A stretch of 24,317 nucleotides of DNA from a virus. Every line of letters starts with the position of its first letter. Position 1 is the first letter of the stretch. The notes under the pieces were generated by a model that saw nothing but the letters and a program-made list of their open reading frames with translations, did not search any database and was not told the origin of the DNA. This document shows, piece after piece, positions 8,113 to 14,692 of this stretch. The stretch spans positions 1-24,317 of IMG/VR virus record IMGVR_UViG_3300009788_000293; one strand, 5' to 3'. The translations under genes were made by a program, and so were the position numbers.

Positions 8113-9077
8113 CAGAACAATTCGGTCGATTTTGGAAATTAAAAATAAAGGATCGGGAGGGAGCTTTTGATTTTGATATTGAGCAGGATGGATTTGGAAA
8201 TTCTTTAAGATGCCAATTTGAAATAAATGCCAGCAGGGATCTCAGATTTTATAGCGGAGTGATAAAGGTCTTTAATCTGGAGCCAACGAAACGAAAGCAA
8301 CTTGTCTTCAACCAATTGAGGGAGGATTTTGGAAAAGGGCCTCTTGCCCAACTTACGGCTGGATACCAGGAAAACAATGGATTGATTTTTAATGGTGCTG
8401 TTCATAGAGGCTACACTATAAGAGAGATACAGGGCGGTGATTATATTACGATATTGCAGGTAGGCATCCCCTTCAAGTATGACAAAAAAATAACCATTGA
8501 TCCGCAACCGATAAACGATAACAACTTGCTTGGGTTTCTCAAGAAAGCTATTGATAAGATACTGAATCAACCGGACAGAATATCAATAAACAAAGCCCAA
8601 AATTATGAAACTAATTTTGAGACGGCAATAAATGACTTTTTATCGACAGGCAACATAGCGAATAAAACGCTTGGATATCATGGGACATCCATCAAAATAA
8701 TAGGAGATATTGAAGAAGAATTCAATATCAAGTTTTTTCAGGATCATAACGGTTTTAATGTGGTTGGAGGAAAATTTGCAACAAGCTCAGATCCGAGGAC
8801 TCCAATTACATTGCCACAGGGAAACACTGTTCCGGAGATAACGTTTAATAAAGAAACGGGCTTGATAGGCTCCCCGATCTATACAGACACAGGAGCAAAG
8901 TTTTTCGTTTATTTGCGGCCAGAAATTAAAATGTTCCAATTCGTTAGAGTCGAGTCTGATGTTTTGACAAAGAATGTTTCGATACAATCATTGATCCATA
9001 GAGGTGATAACCGTGGTGATGAATGGTTTTCTGAGATCGATGCGTCTAATTTCAATCAGCTGATAAGAAATAAATAA
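8109..9077 (+). CDS. Baseplate hub protein (gp27-like)
   Basis: 322 residues, beginning in an ATGA overlap with the plug gene. The N-terminal domain (FWKLKIKDREGAFDFDIEQD, LRCQFEINASRD, YSGVIKVFNLEP, then LTAGYQENNGLIFNGAVHRG) follows the first tube-like barrel of phage hub proteins, where 'I.v.NL......L' and 'v.l.AGY......iF.G.i' are usual. A helical middle part and a second barrel (FQDHNGFNVVGG, then NKETGLIGSPIYTDTGAKFFVYLRPEI) follow. Hub trimers connect the tube to the central spike. Family by pattern and strong context. Confidence 0.75.
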   Translation: MTEQFGRFWKLKIKDREGAFDFDIEQDGFGNSLRCQFEINASRDLRFYSGVIKVFNLEPTKRKQLVFNQLREDFGKGPLAQLTAGYQENNGLIFNGAVHRGYTIREIQGGDYITILQVGIPFKYDKKITIDPQPINDNNLLGFLKKAIDKILNQPDRISINKAQNYETNFETAINDFLSTGNIANKTLGYHGTSIKIIGDIEEEFNIKFFQDHNGFNVVGGKFATSSDPRTPITLPQGNTVPEITFNKETGLIGSPIYTDTGAKFFVYLRPEIKMFQFVRVESDVLTKNVSIQSLIHRGDNRGDEWFSEIDASNFNQLIRNK

Positions 9078-9670
9078 TGTTTGAAGAAGAATTTATTGAA
9101 GCGTTTGAGGGGCTTTCTGACTTAAGGGAGGCAAATAAATTTCATGTCGCCATTGGGTTTTTTCAAGAATACACTGCTCCGGCTGTTGAGTCAGACTCAG
9201 AGGGTTTGAGGTTTTGCACTCTAAAGCTTCATTACAAAGGCGAGGAATCAGAAGACATTGCTATTTTAGGTGTGCCCTTACTCTACATCGGGAATTCTAA
9301 TGGGATCGTGGATTTTGGACTTACTGAAGGTGATCAATTGCTGGTTGTGTTCACCGATAGAACGCTGGAGCAATGGAAAGCGGCAGCCGGGAATATACCC
9401 CAGGATCTTAAAAATCCTGTCAGGAATAGCATCAATCATGCGATAGCGATACCAGTCGTGACAACTCACGGAGCAAGTACAGCGGCATCAAACCCTGTTG
9501 CAGCCGGGGCATTGGCGTTAATATCGAAAAACGGAGACAAGGTTGAAGTAGGAAACGGGATACTGGTAGAGAAAACGGGAGGCGGAAAAATTGAGATAAG
9601 TAGCTCTGAAATAAAATTGACCATGGGAACAGTGATGAAAATAACAGCAACCGGGGTGGAGGTTACATAA
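9077..9670 (+). CDS. Baseplate central spike protein (Gp138 N-terminal OB fold)
   Basis: 197 residues, TAATG overlap with the hub gene. Residues 20-110 have the OB-fold pattern of Gp138-like spikes (FHVAIGFFQEY, RFCTLKLHYKG, IAILGVPLLYIG, VDFGLTEGDQLLVVFTDRTLEQW; note the 'G..vgD..ll.f.eR....W' element). After residue 145 come short strand repeats (LISKNGDKVEVGNGILVEKTGG, IEISSSEIKLTMGTVMKITATGVEV), a typical triple-helical needle tip. The next gene encodes a PAAR-like cap, which fits onto such a needle. Confidence 0.8.
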   Translation: MFEEEFIEAFEGLSDLREANKFHVAIGFFQEYTAPAVESDSEGLRFCTLKLHYKGEESEDIAILGVPLLYIGNSNGIVDFGLTEGDQLLVVFTDRTLEQWKAAAGNIPQDLKNPVRNSINHAIAIPVVTTHGASTAASNPVAAGALALISKNGDKVEVGNGILVEKTGGGKIEISSSEIKLTMGTVMKITATGVEVT

Positions 9671-10002
9671 TGCCAAAAGTATTGACGATAAACGCAAACA
9701 TACAATGTGGACACGCTGGGAATTATGTTTTCCTTCCAGGAACTGGGAAGATAAAAATAGATGCCAATGAAATTGTCACAGAATCAATGTTGGCAGCTGC
9801 GACCATTGCGGGATGCACTAATACTGTTCTTCCAGAAACTCCCTGACTTCTTGTTTCTACGATCGCTTCAGGGCAAGCGACAAAACTGAAATCTGGAGGT
9901 ATAAAGGCAATGCTTGAGACAATGATTGTCGTAACCAATGGAACGCAACCAAATCTGACTACAGTAATCGCCCCAGGCCAAACTAAATGGGATAACGTGT
10001 AA
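9670..10002 (+). CDS. PAAR-like spike tip protein with in-frame TGA (candidate selenoprotein)
   Basis: 110 codons if the TGA at 9844-9846 (codon 59) is read through. The ATG overlaps the spike stop and has a GGAGG site. N-terminal MPKVLTINANIQCGHAGNYV and the later IAGCTNTV are typical of PAAR-like (DUF4280-type) tip proteins, with a C-x-H pair (C13, H15) and C49. In this family, as I remember it, another Cys follows about ten residues after that Cys, in a '(T/H)PC' context; here the text is PETP-TGA-LLVSTIASGQ, so the TGA takes the Cys place. The frame then stays open for 51 codons to TAA at 10000-10002, which overlaps the next ATG. If not read through, the product has 58 residues and loses half its fold. 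Selenocysteine, near-cognate readthrough or a TGC-to-TGA error are all possible. Confidence 0.7.
9847..9886 (+). promoter_or_regulatory. SECIS-like hairpin after the in-frame TGA
   Basis: TCGCTT (9863-9868) and AAGCGA (9875-9880) form a perfect 6-bp stem with loop CAGGGC. GTTT (9853-9856) and AAAC (9883-9886) can form an outer 4-bp stem across an internal loop. The loop starts 22 bases after the TGA, close to the distance in E. coli fdhF mRNA (18 bases), and carries AGGG where fdhF has AGGU. The bulged U of the fdhF element is not seen, and the first loop base is C, so the match is partial. The TGA is followed by C, a leaky context. Confidence 0.4.
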
Positions 10003-10385
10003 TGGATCTAAAAATTGAAATAATAAGAGACGGGCAAGAAAACTTTTTATATCACGATATTGTCTTTGAAAACGGAAGGCTGGCCACCGTAGATGAAAAG
10101 GATGAAATAAAAAATAGATTAATTTGTGGTCTGAGCGTCTTTCTTGGTGAAAATTTTACTAATCCGAGTTACGGCACCGATTATTATAATAATGTGTTTG
10201 GCCGTGAAGTTACCGAAACTGTTGTGATAGACGAGCTAAAAGCTCAGATATTGCAAACCAGGGGAGTTACTGGACTAAAGACATTTGATTTGACCAGAGC
10301 GGCAGGATCAAGAAACGCGCAATTAGTAGCTCAAGTACAGACAACTCAGGGAGAAATAGACCTGACAACCCCGATCCCGATTTAA
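10002..10385 (+). CDS. Baseplate wedge protein, gp25-like
   Basis: 127 residues in a TAATG overlap with the tip gene. GRLATVDEKDEIKNRLICGLSVFLGENFTNPSYGTDYYNNVFG is the core of gp25-like / W-type wedge proteins: a strand, a helix with 'I.~~i...L....GE...~~~~G~d~~', and an aromatic turn. The protein is usually a sheath-like initiator at the baseplate. It is followed by the J-like gene, the standard order (W then J then I). Confidence 0.75.
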   Translation: MDLKIEIIRDGQENFLYHDIVFENGRLATVDEKDEIKNRLICGLSVFLGENFTNPSYGTDYYNNVFGREVTETVVIDELKAQILQTRGVTGLKTFDLTRAAGSRNAQLVAQVQTTQGEIDLTTPIPI

Positions 10386-10388
10386 GCC

Positions 10389-11537
10389 ATGGCAGGACTG
10401 ACATCAACAGGATTCGAAGCGAAACGGTTTAATGATATCTTAGAAGCCATTAAAACTCGCTTGAGATCAACTTTTGGAAGTGGTATAGATACCAATGAGG
10501 ATGAGATCGTAATGCAGATTGTTAACCCTGTGGCATTAGAGATTGAGGAATCATGGGGCTCAAAGTTATTGTATGACGCCATGAACCCAGCAGCAGCAGA
10601 AGGACCTGCATTAGACAATGTTGGCGCAATAACGGCCACAAAAAGACTGGAAGGCTCAAAAAGCACTGTTTTAGTCAATGCGACTGGGAACGAATTTGCC
10701 ACTATTCCTGTAGGTTTTCAAAGGGGAGTCCAGGACACTGGAGAATTATTCGAGAATTTGATCTTGCGAACATTGCCGGCAGTCGGGTCCCAACCTTTAC
10801 AATTTACGATGGAATCTATCGATGAGGGACCTATTGCTGCTATAGCTAATACTTTGAATCAAGGTTCTTTGCCTTCCGGGATCACAGACGTAGTGAACCC
10901 AGGTGACGCGACACTGGGAACGCTCGATGAAACTGATGAAGAATACAGAATATCGAGAAAAGTGAGGCTTCAGGCATTAGGAGCTGGAACGGTTGTTTCA
11001 ATAAAAGCGGCATTGTTAGAGGTATCGGGTGTCACATCTGTTTCGATATTAGAAAATGATACTAGTTTATATGACGCCAATGGCCAGGCCCCACATTCAA
11101 TTCGGTGCATAATTTTAGGCGGAGCCGATCAGGATATTATTGATGTAATCGGAGCAACCAAGGCAGCTGGGACCGGGACTGTTGGAACTGAAAGTGGAAC
11201 GTTTACTGATCCAGTTGACAGCCAGACCTTTCCGATAAATTTTGACAGAGTTACAGAGATTGATATTTATGTCGATGTCGTTGTGACTTCAAAAGGTACG
11301 AGTTATCCTGTCACCGGAGATCAAGACATTGAAGATGCAATATTGGCCCTAATTTGGGAGCCTGGCGGAGACGTTACATTGCCAACATTGCAAAATGCTG
11401 TCACTTCGATTCCTGGAATTCTGGCATATACTTTATTTTTTGATACTTCAGCGACTCCTGTAGTCGATGTGACGATATCAATAGACACAGACGAGTTGGC
11501 AGATTTTGATTCGACTAGAATAGGAGTAAGCTCATGA
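10389..11537 (+). CDS. Baseplate J-like protein (gp47-like)
   Basis: 382 residues. N-terminal FNDILEAIKTRLRSTFGSGIDTNEDEIV and ALEIEESWGSKLLYDAMNPAAAEGPALDNVGAI are the hallmarks of J-like baseplate proteins (the 'A.G..Ld.lg.l.gi.R' element, here LDNVGAITATKRLEGS). DETDEEYRISRKVRLQALGAGTVVSIKAALLEVSGVTSVSILEND is the usual middle part ('ETDEeyR.R......~g~gt~~ai~~al~~v~GV~~v~v~eN'). The C-terminal beta-rich part contacts the W and I proteins. This is a confident call. Confidence 0.88.
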   Translation: MAGLTSTGFEAKRFNDILEAIKTRLRSTFGSGIDTNEDEIVMQIVNPVALEIEESWGSKLLYDAMNPAAAEGPALDNVGAITATKRLEGSKSTVLVNATGNEFATIPVGFQRGVQDTGELFENLILRTLPAVGSQPLQFTMESIDEGPIAAIANTLNQGSLPSGITDVVNPGDATLGTLDETDEEYRISRKVRLQALGAGTVVSIKAALLEVSGVTSVSILENDTSLYDANGQAPHSIRCIILGGADQDIIDVIGATKAAGTGTVGTESGTFTDPVDSQTFPINFDRVTEIDIYVDVVVTSKGTSYPVTGDQDIEDAILALIWEPGGDVTLPTLQNAVTSIPGILAYTLFFDTSATPVVDVTISIDTDELADFDSTRIGVSS

Positions 11538-12166
11538 GTGCAGAGCTAGTGATTGATTTTGGTGTGTTTAATTTTCTAACTGATCTCGATCGAGGTTCGA
11601 ATATACTTCCAGAATTTCTCAAATGGTCGCCTGGTGTAAAAGGTTTGGTTGACGCCATTATGCCGGAAATACAAGAACTACATGACGCTCAAAGTGATGT
11701 TTATTCTACTGTTAATATATTCGAAGCCGTTGGCTCTCAACTAGATGACATTTTCGGTGAAATTCTGGATTTGCCGAGGGAGTTAGGGCAAACCGATGAT
11801 ATATATCGGACTGTTCTTTTGGCTGTCATTCCAAGCATTGGAGGATCTGGAACAATTGGTGTTGTGAAATCGGTTCTTAGGGACCTTTCAGAAGCTCCGA
11901 CTGTTAGTTTGATCGAGGTCTTTAGTCACATGGTCATAATGCATGCTATTGTCGATAGTTTTGGAGATATAACAGACAAAGATTTAATCGATACCACCAT
12001 GAATGGAGTCAAAGGCGGTGGGATAAAATTGGATATTGGAATCCAGGAAATAGACAATGCGTTTATCTTTTCTGAGGATGTAGGCGGGGGAACGGTTGAC
12101 GGAGAAGGATTTGCTACGGTGGCCGCTGGTGACGATGGCGGTGCATTTGCCAGAATAAGACTATAA
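11534..12166 (+). CDS. Baseplate gpI-like protein (DUF2612-like)
   Basis: 210 residues, starting in an ATGA overlap with the J-like gene. FEAVGSQLDDIFGEILDLPRELGQTDDIYRTVLLAVIPSIGGSGTIGVVKSVLRDL matches the DUF2612/gpI pattern 'G.qLD.iG.~lgl.R.g.~Dd.YR.~l~~~i~~n.s.Gt'. These proteins complete the wedge and attach fibres. The C-terminal tail (GGGTVDGEGFATVAAGDDGGAFARI) is Gly-rich and flexible, and the last Gly-Gly-Ala-Phe-x-R-Ile is the kind of ending seen in this group. Confidence 0.75.
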   Translation: MSAELVIDFGVFNFLTDLDRGSNILPEFLKWSPGVKGLVDAIMPEIQELHDAQSDVYSTVNIFEAVGSQLDDIFGEILDLPRELGQTDDIYRTVLLAVIPSIGGSGTIGVVKSVLRDLSEAPTVSLIEVFSHMVIMHAIVDSFGDITDKDLIDTTMNGVKGGGIKLDIGIQEIDNAFIFSEDVGGGTVDGEGFATVAAGDDGGAFARIRL

Positions 12167-12175
12167 AAGGATGAC

Positions 12176-13567
12176 ATGGGACGAACAAAACCATTTGGGA
12201 TAGCTGAAGCCAGTAGAACCGATATAACTCAAGCAATTAGAAGAGTCGGGGTAAATTCTTTCGGGACAAAGGGATATTTTAGAGAATACTTCAATCAAAA
12301 CATGTTTGAAGTCGGGCAAGAACATGTTTTAGGCACGTCTGCACAGGTGGCGAATGATGACGCTACAATCCATTACGATGATACAGCTGGTGTATTCAAG
12401 GACAAGGCAGGGGGAACCGTAACATTGCTAGATTTAGAGCGTGTCGGAGTCGTTGTCGATACTGCAGGCGATGATATTGATTTTCCCAGCGCGAAGGAAA
12501 TAGTATTTGTGCCCTATGATGCCATAGATCTCGATTCTAATACTTTGAATTTACCCGGGACCTACTCAGGAGAATTAAGGGCAGATAATGGAACAATTGT
12601 ATTGAATGGCACAAGCCATGGATTAAGGATAAATGGTACCGCCATTGTTGATACTTCGTCTATGACCGCTGGCACAGTTATAGTAAATGGCATATTATTG
12701 AGAGCATCTATAAAAGTGCAATGGTCGTTTCCGCAATTAATTGGTTCTGGATTAACTATCACCGGCGCAGGAGTTCCGGCTCTGGCAGTATTAAATAATA
12801 CGGATGTTGCTTATTTTGATGATGGTATAGGAGAACTTAGAACATACCGTTTTAACGGCTTAACATGGAGTCTGGTTGGGTCGGGGTTAGCGATTGGCCC
12901 AATAAGCACTCCTGCCCTGGCTGCATTGAATAGTACTGATGTTGCTTTTATTGCTGATACTCAAGAAGAACTTAGAACATATCGCTTTAACGGTTCGGTG
13001 TGGGCCTTAGTCGGTTCTGGATTAGGTATATCAGGCATAGCCAATCCTGCCCTAGCTGCATTGACTGGGACCGATGTTGCATTTGTTGATGCCGATTTGG
13101 AAGAGCTTAGAACCTATCGTTTTGGTGGCTCAACGTGGAGTTTAGTGGGATCTGGATTGTCTTTCGCTGACATAACGACTCCTGCCCTGGCTGCATTGAA
13201 TAGCACTGATGTTGCCTTTACTGATGATGACAGCGATGAACTTAGAACCTATCGATTTAACGGCTCAACGTGGAATTTGGTTGGGTCTGGTTTGCCAATT
13301 TCTGGAGGCATAGGAGTGCCTGCTTTAGCATCTTTAAATGGTACGGATGTCGTTTTTATTACTGCAACTTTGGAAAATCTTGAAACCTACCGGTTCAACG
13401 GCTCAACGTGGAGTCAAGTGGGATCTGGATTGGCAATTTCTGGAATTGGACAACCTGCACTGGCAGCAATAAATGGTGTGGATGTAATTTTTATTGATCA
13501 GACTCTGGAAAGTTTGAGAACCTATAGATTCGGATTTAGCATTGAAAGTCCCTATCGTCCTTTTTAA
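12176..13567 (+). CDS. Tail fibre / receptor-binding protein with C-terminal six-bladed beta-propeller
   Basis: 463 residues; AAGGA site 5 bases before the ATG. Residues 1-60 are the probable attachment end. Residues 60-185 have short Gly/Asn/Thr-rich strands (LPGTYSGELRADNGTIVLNG) like a beta-solenoid or trimeric shaft. From residue 190 six copies of a 45-residue unit follow: GSGLxI...PALAAL..TDVAF.D.....ELRTYRFNGSTWSLV. The sixth copy lacks the last strand (ends GFSIESPYRPF), while the segment just before copy 1 (IKVQWSFPQLI) looks like that missing strand; this is how beta-propellers close their ring. The place after the gpI-like gene is the usual fibre place. Binding partner unknown. Confidence 0.8.
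   Translation: MGRTKPFGIAEASRTDITQAIRRVGVNSFGTKGYFREYFNQNMFEVGQEHVLGTSAQVANDDATIHYDDTAGVFKDKAGGTVTLLDLERVGVVVDTAGDDIDFPSAKEIVFVPYDAIDLDSNTLNLPGTYSGELRADNGTIVLNGTSHGLRINGTAIVDTSSMTAGTVIVNGILLRASIKVQWSFPQLIGSGLTITGAGVPALAVLNNTDVAYFDDGIGELRTYRFNGLTWSLVGSGLAIGPISTPALAALNSTDVAFIADTQEELRTYRFNGSVWALVGSGLGISGIANPALAALTGTDVAFVDADLEELRTYRFGGSTWSLVGSGLSFADITTPALAALNSTDVAFTDDDSDELRTYRFNGSTWNLVGSGLPISGGIGVPALASLNGTDVVFITATLENLETYRFNGSTWSQVGSGLAISGIGQPALAAINGVDVIFIDQTLESLRTYRFGFSIESPYRPF
12743..13564 (+). repeat. Six tandem 135-bp coding repeats (propeller blades)
   Basis: Units begin with the GSGL codons at 12743, 12878, 13013, 13148, 13283 and 13421. The first four are exactly 135 bp, the fifth is 138 bp (one extra Gly), the last is incomplete. 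Nucleotide identity is visibly high in the TDVAF and RTYRFNGSTW parts and low in the loops (GISGIANP, SFADITTP, PISGGIGVP), the pattern expected for a duplicated scaffold with varying surface loops. Confidence 0.9.
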
Positions 13568-13929
13568 AATGACAACACAAAACCAGCCGAATGGTTATAA
13601 TCGATCGCTTCTTTTTCATTTTTCATTAAAAAATATTGCCAGCGTATTCTATGTTTTTTGGGAAGAAAATAGGTAACGAGTGCATGGGAGATGATGCCTG
13701 CAAAAATAAGGGTGTCGATTTTATCTTGAGACGGCCTCTCTCCCAAAATTGAGTTTGATTCCCTTCTGTTTAAAGCTCTGAATGATTTTGTTTGCATCCA
13801 ATCGACGCATATCATGCCAGTTAGTACAGACTGCAAAATAATATCCTGCTTATCCAATGGTTGAAAGAATTCTACTGCAAAAACACTGCTTGGAATAATT
13901 AGCAGAATCAAAAATATTGTTTTTCTCAT
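13564..13929 (-). CDS. Secreted or membrane protein of unknown function, lone minus-strand gene
   Basis: 121 residues from the ATG at 13929 (complement), chosen because an AGGAG site lies 9 bases upstream and the N-terminus MRKTIFLILLIIPSSVFAVEFF is a clean signal peptide with a likely cut after VFA. The upstream open frame to 14067 runs through a hairpin and the divergent promoter and is not used. The mature part has DWMQTKSF, ESNSILGERPSQDKIDT, a hydrophobic helix TLIFAGIISHALVTYFLP, then HRIRWQYF and a final NHSAGFVLSF. I recognise the general layout ('DwxQT...E.NpiLG..Ps...~') of small envelope proteins found in phages and proteobacteria, but no function. It ends 4 bases inside the fibre gene. 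A role in lysis or cell-surface change is possible. Confidence 0.7.
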   Translation of the reverse strand: MRKTIFLILLIIPSSVFAVEFFQPLDKQDIILQSVLTGMICVDWMQTKSFRALNRRESNSILGERPSQDKIDTLIFAGIISHALVTYFLPKKHRIRWQYFLMKNEKEAIDYNHSAGFVLSF

Positions 13930-13947
13930 CTTTTGAACTCTCCTACC

Positions 13948-13984
13948 AAAAAACCGCTCCGCAATGCCGGGAAACATTGCGGAG
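13948..13984 (-). terminator. Terminator-like hairpin in the leader of the minus-strand gene (possible attenuator)
   Basis: CTCCGCAATG (13957-13966) and CATTGCGGAG (13975-13984) form a perfect 10-bp stem around an 8-base loop. Read on the minus strand it is followed after three bases by six T (13948-13953), a classical intrinsic terminator, and then at once by the ribosome site of the minus gene. On the + strand T5 follows after seven bases, so it may also stop fibre-operon transcripts before the early promoter. Confidence 0.75.
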
Positions 13985-14026
13985 TCCCGCCTTTTTATCA
14001 AACATAAAAAAAACATGCAATAAACA

Positions 14027-14065
14027 TTGACAATCTGCAATCGTGTGCTATTATAGGTATTATAC
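14027..14065 (+). promoter_or_regulatory. Early sigma-70 promoter with direct-repeat operator
   Basis: -35 TTGACA (14027-14032), 16-base spacer, -10 TATTAT (14049-14054). A 7-base direct repeat TATTATA occurs at 14049-14055 and 14058-14064, and GTATTATAC (14057-14065) is a small palindrome. On the other strand the same repeats read TATAATA, so they could also serve as -10 elements for the minus gene. The first gene downstream encodes a ribbon-helix-helix protein, a class that binds short repeated operators, so autoregulation is likely. Confidence 0.75.
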
Positions 14066-14085
14066 AATCAGCTAAAAGAGGTGAA

Positions 14086-14271
14086 ATGTCAAGAAAAAAG
14101 ACCAGGGTAACTAATGCTCGGGGAGACGTAAGGTTGGCAACTACTTGGATTCATCCAAAATTCGATGACCATTTAAGAGAAATGGCCAAGAAAAATCATA
14201 CGTCAATTTCAGATGCCATGAGAACATGCATCCAATTTCACATGGACCATAGTGAAAAGGGAGATTTGTGA
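14086..14271 (+). CDS. Ribbon-helix-helix DNA-binding regulator
   Basis: 61 residues; GAGGTG site upstream and a strong promoter just before. After a basic N-terminus (MSRKKTRVTNARGD) comes a strand (VRLATTWIH), helix (KFDDHLREMAKKNHT) and second helix (SISDAMRTCIQFHMDH), the order and spacing of the Arc/CopG ribbon-helix-helix fold, in which the strand of a dimer enters the DNA major groove. First gene of the rightward early operon; probably controls its own promoter and perhaps the divergent gene. Confidence 0.65.
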   Translation: MSRKKTRVTNARGDVRLATTWIHPKFDDHLREMAKKNHTSISDAMRTCIQFHMDHSEKGDL

Positions 14272-14474
14272 AAGGCAGGAAATATCATAAACGCGCTAGA
14301 TCAAAAGAGGAAAATATCAGGCTTATCGAAGAAGCTGCAATAAAAAGAACTCATGGTCTATCAAAGTTAAGACCAAGAACAATCACGCGAGAAATTGTCA
14401 ATACGGCAGTAGAAAACTTTTTGTCCAAAGGTGGAAAGATAAAACGTGAAGAAAAGAATACACAAAGTAAATAA
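14268..14474 (+). CDS. Small basic protein, function unknown
   Basis: 68 residues from a GTG start that overlaps the previous stop as GTGA. Very basic (GRKYHKRARSKEEN, KRTHGLSKLRPRT, GGKIKREEKN) with one probable helix (TREIVNTAVENFL). Size, charge and coupling to a DNA-binding regulator suggest nucleic-acid binding. I recognise no family. It overlaps the next gene by 29 bases. Confidence 0.6.
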   Translation: MKGRKYHKRARSKEENIRLIEEAAIKRTHGLSKLRPRTITREIVNTAVENFLSKGGKIKREEKNTQSK

Positions 14475-14652
14475 ATCGTCATGGTATGTGCAGTGTATTA
14501 AACCAGGTTGCAAAAAATGGTTTTCTCACAGGCCAAAGAATATCAAGGCGAGAGCGCCCAGCTATTGCGAAGGATGCAAAACAAAAAAACGGCATGAGGA
14601 ATATCTGGATAACAAGGTTATACAAAGCTTAAGTGCTGAAATTTTTGATTGA
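14446..14652 (+). CDS. Small zinc-finger-like protein
   Basis: 68 residues from a GTG at 14446, inside the end of the gene before. Two cysteine pairs, C-x4-C (CIKPGC) and C-x2-C (CEGC), about 20 residues apart and surrounded by Lys/Arg, look like a small zinc ribbon. Ribosome site GGTGGAAAG is present. No family recognised; nucleic-acid or protein binding is likely for such a domain. Confidence 0.6.
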   Translation: MKKRIHKVNKSSWYVQCIKPGCKKWFSHRPKNIKARAPSYCEGCKTKKRHEEYLDNKVIQSLSAEIFD

Positions 14653-14692
14653 ATAGTCGTCCCAAGAAAGAAACCTCAAACCAAAGGAAATT

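Noticed and set aside
9844-9846. TGA recoded throughout the genome (alternative genetic code)
   Set aside because: Many genes here end with TGA at well-placed overlaps (for example 1168-1170, 1617-1619, 2573-2575, 11535-11537), so TGA is a normal stop and the case at 9844 is specific.
9670-9846. Tip gene as a plain pseudogene
   Set aside because: Not excluded, but a decayed gene would not be expected to keep an open frame for 51 codons with a coupled stop-start at its end and no frameshift.
12743-13564. CRISPR array or non-coding tandem repeat
   Set aside because: The 135-bp period is a multiple of three, the frame is open throughout, and variation follows protein strands and loops.
13930-14067. 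Longer N-terminus of the minus-strand gene (start at 14067)
   Set aside because: The extension runs through the terminator hairpin and the divergent promoter, and would bury a clean signal peptide that has its own ribosome site.
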